A stretch of 9,175 bases of DNA from DATHVI01 sp035461385 (GTDB lineage Bacteria > Actinomycetota > Thermoleophilia > Solirubrobacterales > 70-9): positions 1 through 9,175 of the forward strand of contig DATHVI010000062.1 in assembly GCA_035461385.1 (NCBI GenBank). Direction: 5' to 3'. The translations under genes were made by a program, and so were the position numbers. Each line of letters begins with the position of its first letter. The first letter of the stretch is position 1. The notes beneath the pieces are model-generated. The model was not told the DNA's origin, made no database searches, and was given only the letters and a program-made list of their open reading frames with translations. This document shows positions 1 to 5,098 of the stretch, piece after piece.

Positions 1-2198
1 GTCGCCTTCTCGCGCTCCTCGCGGCGGCGCTTCATCTCCGCCATCGAGGGGCAATCGTCGGTGAGGCAGTGCTTCCAGGGCCGGCCGCGGAAGGGATCGA
101 CCAGCAGCCGCGGGGTGCGGCCGCAGACCGAGCAGGTCTCCTCGAGTTTGTAGAGACCCCGCACCCGCTGCGGCACCGGGAAGGTCTGATCGCAGGAGTC
201 GGGCGAATCGGGGTTGTCCCCGTCCCAGCCCTGGCAGCCGACGAAGCGCTTGCCCGACTTGCGCGCCTTGATGATCCGCAGCATGTTCGGCGAGCCGTCC
301 GGCTGCTTGCGCCCCGCCTTCTCGCAGACCACGCACGGCCCGAGGATGCGGTCGCGGTCCATGCCCTCCCAGATCTCGCGGGCGAACTTGCGCCACTTCG
401 CCTCCTCGTCATCGGTCTTCAGGTCCGGGCCCATCTCGTCGTAGGCGTCGCGGAGCAGGTTGCGGCTGTCGGTGAGCACCTGGTCCTTGCTCATCTCCCC
501 GGCCGCGATCTGGTCCATCTCCGCCTCCATCTCGGCGGTCATCTCCGGCGTCGCCATCCGCGGCAGGTAGTGCTTGAACGCCTGATACATCGCGATCCCG
601 GTCTCCGAGGGCTCCGGCGGGTTGCCGAAGACGTAGCCGCGGTCGTAGAGCTTCTGGATGATGTCGGCGCGGGTCGCCTTGGTCCCGAGGCCGCGCTCCT
701 CCATCAGCTCGATCAGCTTGCCCTGGCTGATCCGCGCCGGCGGCTGGGTCTCCTTGTCGACCAGCCACGGGTCGCCGTCGAGCGCCAGCTCCTGACCCTG
801 GGCGAGCTTCGGGATCTCCTCGTCCGAGGACCGGGCGTAGGTGTAGATCGCCGCGTAGCCGGGGTCGACGACGACCGAGCCGCGGACGAAGTAGGTCTCC
901 GTACCCGCCTCGATGTCGGCCCGCGTAGACTCGGTGATCATCGGCGGCGAGAAGGTGGCGAGAAAGCGGCGGACGACGAGCTCGTAGACGCGCCGCTTCG
1001 GGCCCTCGAGCGCGTTCCGATACAGCGCCTGGGTCGGGTAGATCGGCGGGTGGTCGGTGGTCTCCTTCTTGCCGCGGGTCGCCTGGAGCTTGCCCTCGAG
1101 CAGCCCCTTCGCGGCGGAGAAGTCGGGGATCCGGACCAGCGAGGCGACGAGCTCGCGGGTGTTCAGCGACGGCGGATAGACGGTGTTGTCGGTCCGCGGA
1201 TAGGAGATGAACCCGTCCATGTAGAGGTCCTCGGCGATCCGCATCGCGTTCGCGGGCGTGATCCCGAGCCGGCTCGACGCATCGGTGGTGAAGGCGGTCG
1301 TGTTGTAGGGGGTCGGCGGCTTGCGGGTGTTGCGCCGCGAGCTCACGTCCTTGACGACGCCCGGGCTCTTGGTGCCCGCGAGCGCCGTATCGGCCTCGGC
1401 GCGGTCCCAGAACTTGTCGGTCGCGTGGTGGGCCTCGAACGCGCCGTCGGGGTGGGCGAAGCGGGCGTAAAGCTCCCAGTAGGGCTTCGCCACGTGGGCC
1501 CGGCGTTCGAGCTCGCGCTCGACGATCAGCGCCAGGGTCGGGCTCTGGACCCGGCCGACGGAGAGGAAGTTCGAGCCGAACCGGCGGGTGGCGAGCGAGA
1601 CCGCGCGGGTCAGCGTCGCGCCCCAGATCAGGTCGATGTCCTGGCGCGCCGCGCCGGCGAAGGCGAGGTCGTAGGAGAGGTCGTCGAGGTCGCCAAACGC
1701 GCGCTCGATCTCGTCCTTGGTCAGCGCCGAGTAGCGAGCGCGCTTGATCGGCGGGCGCGAGGCGAGCGCGTCGCCGCCGTTGGCGCCGTCGCCGGCGGCC
1801 TCGACCGAGATCACCCCGGGGTTGGCGTCGATCGCCTGCTCGAGCGCCTCGAGCCCGATCAGCTCGCCCTCGCGGTCGTAGTCGGTCGCGATCACGATCT
1901 CGTCCGCTTGCTTGGCGAGCTTGCGGACCGCCTTGACGACGTTCTTGTCGGTCGGCTCCTTGACCAGGTCGGCGTCGATCAGCTCATGCAGGTCCGTCTC
2001 CTGCCAGCTCGAGTAGTCGTCGGGGAAGGCAGGGCTCATCACGTGGCCCTTGAGGCCAACGGTCATCTGGTCCCCGTCGGGGCCCGACCAGGCGTAGAAC
2101 GGCACCTTGTAGGTGGCGTCGGCCTTCGCCTCGCCGCCGCTCAGGATGTCAGCGATCTTCTTCGCTGAGTTGTTCTTCTCGGTGATGATCAGGCGCAT
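1..2198 (-). CDS. topA: DNA topoisomerase I, type IA, archaeal-like subgroup (3' end outside window)
   Basis: Type IA topoisomerase that relaxes negatively supercoiled DNA by cutting one strand through a 5'-phosphotyrosine link. At least 732 codons are visible and the C-terminus runs off the window edge. The N-terminal Toprim domain opens with MRLIITEKNNSAKKIADIL (acidic Glu7) and has the metal-binding DYDREGE at residues 106-112. The catalytic Tyr is residue 333, in ISYPRTDNTVYP. The C-terminal part has two four-Cys zinc fingers: C622/C625/C655/C669 and C689/C692/C711/C716. The TEKN start and the YPRTDNTVYP active site resemble archaeal, especially haloarchaeal, TopA rather than the usual bacterial form (TYMRTDS-type, with a Lys-rich tail in actinobacteria). 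The ATG at 2198 has a good ribosome-binding site (AAGGGAGAGG, complement of 2201-2210). The gene diverges from the oxidoreductase at 2297. Family certain; subgroup assignment is from recalled motifs. Confidence 0.95.
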   Translation of the reverse strand, partial: MRLIITEKNNSAKKIADILSGGEAKADATYKVPFYAWSGPDGDQMTVGLKGHVMSPAFPDDYSSWQETDLHELIDADLVKEPTDKNVVKAVRKLAKQADEIVIATDYDREGELIGLEALEQAIDANPGVISVEAAGDGANGGDALASRPPIKRARYSALTKDEIERAFGDLDDLSYDLAFAGAARQDIDLIWGATLTRAVSLATRRFGSNFLSVGRVQSPTLALIVERELERRAHVAKPYWELYARFAHPDGAFEAHHATDKFWDRAEADTALAGTKSPGVVKDVSSRRNTRKPPTPYNTTAFTTDASSRLGITPANAMRIAEDLYMDGFISYPRTDNTVYPPSLNTRELVASLVRIPDFSAAKGLLEGKLQATRGKKETTDHPPIYPTQALYRNALEGPKRRVYELVVRRFLATFSPPMITESTRADIEAGTETYFVRGSVVVDPGYAAIYTYARSSDEEIPKLAQGQELALDGDPWLVDKETQPPARISQGKLIELMEERGLGTKATRADIIQKLYDRGYVFGNPPEPSETGIAMYQAFKHYLPRMATPEMTAEMEAEMDQIAAGEMSKDQVLTDSRNLLRDAYDEMGPDLKTDDEEAKWRKFAREIWEGMDRDRILGPCVVCEKAGRKQPDGSPNMLRIIKARKSGKRFVGCQGWDGDNPDSPDSCDQTFPVPQRVRGLYKLEETCSVCGRTPRLLVDPFRGRPWKHCLTDDCPSMAEMKRRREEREKA

Positions 2199-2216
2199 GC
2201 CCTCTCCCTTGCAGAA

Positions 2217-2237
2217 GGCAGGGAACGTTGCCCTGCC
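2217..2237. promoter_or_regulatory. Palindrome in the topA leader
   Basis: Perfect 7-bp inverted repeat GGCAGGG / CCCTGCC around a 7-nt centre (aacgttg). It lies 18 bp upstream of the topA ATG, just outside the ribosome-binding site at 2201-2210. It could be an operator for a dimeric repressor, or a hairpin in the topA leader RNA. The sequence alone does not decide between these, and I recognise no known regulator site. Confidence 0.45.
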
Positions 2238-2283
2238 GATCGGATGGCGAGGGTAGCAAGGGGTCCCGGGGTCGCCGCTCGGG

Positions 2284-2296
2284 TATCAATCGGACC
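2284..2296 (+). promoter_or_regulatory. Possible -10 element for a leaderless oxidoreductase mRNA
   Basis: TATCAAT at 2284-2290 ends six bases before the GTG start at 2297, the position expected of a -10 box when transcription starts at the start codon, as is common in actinobacteria. No Shine-Dalgarno sequence lies at a proper distance from the GTG, which fits. No convincing -35 box is seen. Weak, inferred. Confidence 0.25.
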
Positions 2297-3145
2297 GTGG
2301 CGCTTCGGATCGGCATCTTCATGGTTCCCGCCGCGGACGACCACGAGCTCACCGTCGCCCAAGCGGTCGCCGCCGACCAGGGCGGCCTCGACGCGGTCGC
2401 GATCCAGGATCACCCCTACCAGCGGCGGTTCCTCGACACCTGGACGCTGCTCTCCTACCTCGCCGCGCGGACCGAGCGGGTGACCCTGCTCCCGGACGTG
2501 ATCAACCTGCCGCTGCGGCTGCCGACCGTGCTCGCGAAGTCGGCCGCCTCGCTCGACCGGCTGAGCGGCGGCCGGGTCGAGCTCGGAATTGGCGCCGGAG
2601 CGTTCTGGGAGGGGGTGGAGGCGATGGGAGGGCCGCGCCGCTCGCCCGGCGAATCGGTCGCGGCGCTCGAGGAGGCGATCACGGTGATCAAGGAGTTCCT
2701 GCGCGCCTCCGGCGGCGTCCGGCTCGACGGCAGCCACTACCGGGTCGCCGGCGCAAAGCCCGGTCCGCCGCCCGCGCACGACGTCGGCGTCTGGGTCGGC
2801 GCCTACGGCCCCCGGATGCTCCGCCTCACCGGACGACTCGGCGACGGCTGGCTGCCGAGCGTCGGCGGCTCGTACCTCGATCCCGCGGACGTGCCGGCGC
2901 GCCAGCGGACGATCGACGAAGCCGCGACGCGCGCGGGGCGCGATCCGTCGGCGATCGTCCGCGCGGCGAACGTCGGCCTCGGCGGCGATGGCGGCGACTG
3001 GCTCGACCCGGACGCACTCGCGCGAACGGCGAGCGAGCTCGGGTTCGAGCTGCTTCTGGTCTCGCCTCGCGCGGATGACCCGGTCGCCTTCATCCGCCGC
3101 CTCGGCGAGGACGTCGCACCACGGGCCCGCGCGCTCGTCGGCTGA
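2297..3145 (+). CDS. LLM-class flavin/F420-dependent oxidoreductase
   Basis: A 282-residue luciferase-like (TIM-barrel) monooxygenase/reductase that would bind FMN or coenzyme F420 and act in the cytosol; its substrate cannot be told. The N-terminus (M)ALRIGIFMVPAADDHELT is the first barrel strand. Then come VAIQDHPYQRRFLDTW, the family core LAARTERVTLLPDVINLPLR and LAKSAASLDRLSGGRVELG, followed by GIGAGAFWEGVEAMGG. Near the C-terminal part is GPRMLRLTGRLGDGWLP, usual for the cofactor-phosphate region of F420-dependent members. The frame is open 23 codons further to a TTG at 2228, but those residues are Arg/Gly/Ser-rich without family similarity, so I chose the GTG at 2297. That start has no clear Shine-Dalgarno and may be translated leaderless. 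It stands alone: topA diverges, and a strong hairpin begins 18 bases after the stop. F420 rather than FMN is a guess from the organism type. Confidence 0.88.
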   Translation: MALRIGIFMVPAADDHELTVAQAVAADQGGLDAVAIQDHPYQRRFLDTWTLLSYLAARTERVTLLPDVINLPLRLPTVLAKSAASLDRLSGGRVELGIGAGAFWEGVEAMGGPRRSPGESVAALEEAITVIKEFLRASGGVRLDGSHYRVAGAKPGPPPAHDVGVWVGAYGPRMLRLTGRLGDGWLPSVGGSYLDPADVPARQRTIDEAATRAGRDPSAIVRAANVGLGGDGGDWLDPDALARTASELGFELLLVSPRADDPVAFIRRLGEDVAPRARALVG

Positions 3146-3163
3146 GCGCCGACCGACCCGATC

Positions 3164-3208
3164 GGTGAGGCGGATCTTGTATCGCTGCGATGCAATATCC
3201 GCCTCACC
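3164..3208. terminator. 45-nt near-perfect inverted repeat after the oxidoreductase gene
   Basis: Perfect 12-bp arms GGTGAGGCGGAT (3164-3175) and ATCCGCCTCACC (3197-3208). After one mismatch (3176/3196) the stem continues for eight more pairs, TTGTATCG (3177-3184) with CGATGCAA (3188-3195), one of them G-U, closed by a CTG loop. It begins 18 bases after the stop codon at 3145, so a terminator is the simplest reading. No T-tract follows on either strand, and the inner part is AT-richer than its surroundings, so an operator or a dispersed palindromic element is also possible. Confidence 0.6.
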
Positions 3209-3220
3209 CCCGGGGAGGTT

Positions 3221-3264
3221 GACGGGAGGTCGACGGGTGGTCGAGGGACGGGTGACGGGAGGTC
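3221..3264 (+). repeat. Array of 11-bp direct repeats upstream of the siroheme gene
   Basis: Four consecutive 11-bp units: GACGGGAGGTC (3221-3231), GACGGGTGGTC (3232-3242), a degenerate GAGGGACGGGT (3243-3253) and an exact repeat of the first, GACGGGAGGTC (3254-3264). The preceding 11 bases (3210-3220) are a partial fifth unit sharing GGGAGGT. The period is about one helical turn, so all copies face the same side of the DNA. The array ends 45 bp before the next ATG, a position suited to an activator or repressor. The binding protein is unknown. Confidence 0.5.
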
Positions 3265-3293
3265 GGCGGCCGGGAGCGGCGCGGGGACGTCGT

Positions 3294-3309
3294 TAACCTG
3301 CAGGGCGCA
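3294..3309 (+). promoter_or_regulatory. Possible -10 box of the siroheme gene
   Basis: TAACCT at 3294-3299 fits the TANNNT form and is one of few AT-rich spots in this intergenic region. It would start transcription within a few bases of the ATG at 3310. AGGG at 3302-3305 is at best a weak, close ribosome-binding site. No -35 box is visible; the 11-bp repeats upstream could recruit an activator instead. Inference only. Confidence 0.25.
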
Positions 3310-4059
3310 ATGCCCGCCCAGGCCTACGCCGGCAAGGAGTGCGTCTGCCAGCTCCGCAAGGGGATCTGCGATCAGTCCTGCGTCCGCGGGATGCTCGACA
3401 CTCCGCTCTACATCGCCTGCCTGCGGCTCGAGGGGCGAAGCTGCCTCGTCGTCGGCGGCGGCGAGATCGGCCTCGAGAAGGTCGAGGGGCTGCTCGCCTG
3501 CGACGCCGACGTCACCCTGATCGCCCCCGACGCGATCGACGAGCTCGCCGAGCTCGCCCGTGAGGGCTCGATCCGCTGGGAGCGGCGGAAGTTCGAGGAC
3601 TCCGACCTCGACGGCCGGTTCATGGCGATCGCGGCGACCAACGACACCGACGTCAACATCTCCGTCTACGACGGCGCCGAGCGCCGGGCGATGCTGGTCA
3701 ACGTCGTCGACGTCCCGCCGCTGTGCAACTTCATCCTCCCGGCGATCCTCCGCACCGGCCCGCTCGCGATCGCGATCTCGACCGCCGGCGCTTCGCCGGC
3801 GCTGGCGAAGCGGATCAAGGCCGAGATCGCGGCGCCGATCGGCGACGACTACGCCCGGATTGCGGTGATCCTCAACGAGGTCCGCGGCTGGGCGAAGGCG
3901 ACGCTGCCGTCCTACCAGGACCGCAAGCAGTTCTTCGAGGGGATCGTCAACGGCGACCCCGACCCGATCGAGCTCCTGCGCGCCGGGCGCGAGCCCGAGG
4001 TCCTCGAGCTGATCGAGGCCGCGAAGGAGCGCCACGCCGCCGCGCTCGCGTTGCGCTGA
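3310..4059 (+). CDS. Precorrin-2 dehydrogenase / sirohydrochlorin ferrochelatase (siroheme synthase, Met8/CysG N-terminal type)
   Basis: A 249-residue protein that oxidises precorrin-2 to sirohydrochlorin with NAD+ and probably inserts Fe2+ to make siroheme, cofactor of sulfite and nitrite reductases. The Rossmann site is CLVVGGGEIGLEKVEGLL (GGGxxG at 49-54). The central family motif NVVDVPPLCNFILPA carries Asp134, equivalent to the catalytic Asp of CysG/Met8p. ISTAGASPALAKRIKAEI (about 156-173) matches the dimerisation region, with Ser162 where CysG has its phosphorylated Ser. There is no C-terminal methyltransferase domain, so uroporphyrinogen III methylation must be encoded elsewhere. Oddly, residues 1-27 before the usual start at Met28 (3391) carry four cysteines (C11, C13, C20, C24; CxC-x6-C-x3-C). 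Their codons are G/C-ending like the rest of the gene, so I keep the ATG at 3310. It ends in a double hairpin facing a convergent gene. Confidence 0.92.
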   Translation: MPAQAYAGKECVCQLRKGICDQSCVRGMLDTPLYIACLRLEGRSCLVVGGGEIGLEKVEGLLACDADVTLIAPDAIDELAELAREGSIRWERRKFEDSDLDGRFMAIAATNDTDVNISVYDGAERRAMLVNVVDVPPLCNFILPAILRTGPLAIAISTAGASPALAKRIKAEIAAPIGDDYARIAVILNEVRGWAKATLPSYQDRKQFFEGIVNGDPDPIELLRAGREPEVLELIEAAKERHAAALALR

Positions 4060-4076
4060 CGCCTCTCGAGCACCTC

Positions 4077-4093
4077 ACGACGGCGAACGTCGT
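4077..4093. terminator. Hairpin 1 between convergent genes
   Basis: Perfect 6-bp stem ACGACG (4077-4082) / CGTCGT (4088-4093) with loop GCGAA, 17 bases after the stop of the siroheme gene. No T-run follows, as is common in high-GC genomes. Probably acts with the next hairpin as a bidirectional terminator. Confidence 0.5.
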
Positions 4094-4096
4094 CTA

Positions 4097-4115
4097 GCCC
4101 ACCTCCTCGGTGGGC
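4097..4115. terminator. Hairpin 2 between convergent genes
   Basis: Perfect 7-bp stem GCCCACC (4097-4103) / GGTGGGC (4109-4115) with loop TCCTC, three bases after hairpin 1 and 22 bases beyond the minus-strand stop at 4138-4140. It can end transcription from both sides. Confidence 0.6.
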
Positions 4116-4137
4116 AGATCCACTTTCGCGAGCGAGC

Positions 4138-4992
4138 CTAGCTCGCGGCCGGCAGCGCGAAGAGCGCGATCGCGGCGAAGTGCGCCGCTGCGGCGGCGAT
4201 CACGAGCGCGTGGAAGATCTCGTGGTAGCCGAACACCGCCGGGCGCGGGTCCGGCCGCTGCGCGGCGTAGATGATCGCCCCGGTGATGTAGAGGGCGCCG
4301 CCGAGCGCGATCAGCGCCCCGGCGAGCGGGCCGGTCTCGGCGACGATCACCGGGAAGCCGATCGCGCCGATCGAGCCGACGGCGATGTAGACGATCGCCG
4401 CGACCCACTTCGGGTGGCCGACCCAGGCGACCTCGACGATCGCCCCGGCGAGCGCCCCGGCCCAGACGGCGACCAGGAGCGCGGTCGCGAACGGGCCGTC
4501 GAGGACGAGGATCGCGAACGGGGTCACGGTCCCGGCGATCAGCAGGAAGATCATCGCGTGGTCGAGCCGCCGCATCCACATCCGCGCCCGGACTCGCCGC
4601 CAGGTGACACGGTGGTAGAGCGCGCTGACCCCGAACAGCGCCGAGAGGCTGGCGGCGTAGATCGCGACCGCGAGCCGGGCCTCTGCCCCGGTGGCGAGGA
4701 GGATCAGGCCGGCGCCAAGGGCAAGCGAGGCGAAGAACGCCCACTGGTGGAAGACGCCCCGGAGGCGCGGCTTCGGCCGCTTCGAGAGCAGGTCTGCGGC
4801 CGCTGCGCGGGCGTCGGCGAGGTGCTCGGTCGCGGAGGCCCGGGCGTCCGCGGCCCGATCGGCGGCCGCGGCCCGCGCGTCGGCGAGGTGGTCGGCGGCG
4901 GCCCCGCGGGCGTCGGCCATCCGGTCGATCGCCGCCTCGCGCCGCTCGGCGATCCGGTTCCTGCGCTTCGGGCTGTCCGCGTCGGCGCTCAA
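4138..4992 (-). CDS. Hemolysin III family (PAQR/TrhA-like) membrane protein with 11-residue repeat N-terminus
   Basis: About 284 residues, a seven-helix membrane protein of the HlyIII/PAQR family; bacterial members are linked to membrane lipid homeostasis. Residue numbers are from the TTG. The membrane domain begins near residue 79 (RGVFHQWAFFASLALGAG). Family metal-site motifs are present: SALYH (Ser123-His127), LDH (Asp144, His145) and, in the last helix, HEIFH (His257, His261). Residues 15-69 are five 11-residue Ala-rich repeats of the type ADARAAAADHL, predicted to form a long amphipathic helix on the cytosolic side. Usual family members are about 200-230 residues and lack this. The start is uncertain. 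I chose the TTG at 4992, preceded by GGCGGG; the ATG at 4920 would remove the first repeat. The open frame continues to 5133 but overlaps the nrdR promoter and looks non-coding. It is divergent from nrdR, so the NrdR boxes also lie upstream of it. Confidence 0.88.
   Translation of the reverse strand: MSADADSPKRRNRIAERREAAIDRMADARGAAADHLADARAAAADRAADARASATEHLADARAAAADLLSKRPKPRLRGVFHQWAFFASLALGAGLILLATGAEARLAVAIYAASLSALFGVSALYHRVTWRRVRARMWMRRLDHAMIFLLIAGTVTPFAILVLDGPFATALLVAVWAGALAGAIVEVAWVGHPKWVAAIVYIAVGSIGAIGFPVIVAETGPLAGALIALGGALYITGAIIYAAQRPDPRPAVFGYHEIFHALVIAAAAAHFAAIALFALPAAS
4786..4950 (-). repeat. Five 33-bp coding repeats (11 residues each)
   Basis: In the minus-strand frame the units are AERREAAIDRM, ADARGAAADHL, ADARAAAADRA, ADARASATEHL and ADARAAAADLL, with no gaps. 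Acidic and basic residues fall at fixed positions (Asp2, Arg4, Asp/Glu9, His/Arg10) in an Ala background. The 33-bp units are also similar at DNA level (shared gcgtcggcgaggtg-type stretches on the plus strand), so unit number could change by recombination or slippage. Confidence 0.85.
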
Positions 4993-5030
4993 CCCGCCAG
5001 CGAGCGTAACGCAAACGCAGGTTGCGGAGT

Positions 5031-5058
5031 GTGACGTGGCGCTGACACTAGATATAGC
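5031..5058 (+). promoter_or_regulatory. Candidate nrdR-nrdJ promoter
   Basis: GTGACG (5031-5036; 4 of 6 to TTGACA) and TATAGC (5053-5058; 4 of 6 to TATAAT) are 16 bp apart. The -10 lies inside the upstream NrdR box, so repressor binding would block polymerase. A second -10-like hexamer, TAGAAT at 5091-5096, could instead give a leaderless message starting near 5103-5105. The two cannot be separated by eye. Confidence 0.3.
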
Positions 5059-5060
5059 GT
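5045..5060. promoter_or_regulatory. NrdR box 1
   Basis: ACACTAGATATAGCGT matches the ideal NrdR palindrome ACACTATATATAGTGT at 14 of 16 positions. It stands out as AT-rich in GC-rich DNA and lies directly upstream of nrdR itself. NrdR boxes normally come in pairs; the second is at 5078. Confidence 0.85.
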
Positions 5061-5068
5061 AGCGGCTC

Positions 5069-5098
5069 AGGAGGGGAACACTAGTGATAGTAGAATGA
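5069..5098 (+). other. Strong Shine-Dalgarno and four-codon leader ORF abutting nrdR
   Basis: AGGAGGGG (5069-5076) is the best ribosome-binding site in the region but lies 22 nt before the nrdR ATG, too far to serve it. It is 7 nt before a GTG (5084) that opens the tiny frame GTG ATA GTA GAA TGA (M-I-V-E-stop), whose stop (5096-5098) touches the nrdR ATG (5099). Translation could therefore reach nrdR by re-initiation. The reading is direct; its use is inference. Confidence 0.35.
5078..5093. promoter_or_regulatory. NrdR box 2
   Basis: ACACTAGTGATAGTAG matches the NrdR palindrome at 11 of 16 positions, with an intact left half ACACTA and core ATAGT. Its start is 33 bp from that of box 1 (17 bp gap), close to three helical turns, as is typical for paired NrdR boxes. 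It lies between a strong ribosome-binding site and the nrdR start. Confidence 0.7.

Noticed and set aside
69..2168. Open frame of 699 codons on the plus strand
   Set aside because: It is antisense to topA, whose minus-strand protein has all catalytic motifs. The plus translation is Arg/Val/Asp/Leu-rich with no domain, a typical GC-rich shadow.
3176..3208. Palindrome as the end of an insertion element
   Set aside because: No transposase, no target-site duplication flanking the 45-nt palindrome, and no partner terminal repeat nearby.
2803..4035. Minus-strand open frame of 410 codons
   Set aside because: Antisense to the oxidoreductase and siroheme genes and across their intergenic palindrome; low-complexity translation, no recognisable motif.
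5010..5026. Inverted repeat CGCAA/TTGCG and the tandem AACGCA in the divergent region
   Set aside because: Five-base arms are too short to be meaningful in this composition. It may belong to a promoter but I cannot support a site.
4180..5034. Plus-strand open frame of 284 codons
   Set aside because: Antisense to the hemolysin III gene; composed mostly of Arg, Asp, Gly and Glu, with no domain.
4993..5098. Adenosylcobalamin riboswitch upstream of nrdR-nrdJ
   Set aside because: The gap is only 106 bp, too short for the aptamer, and I see no B12-box-like sequence. Regulation is explained by the NrdR boxes.
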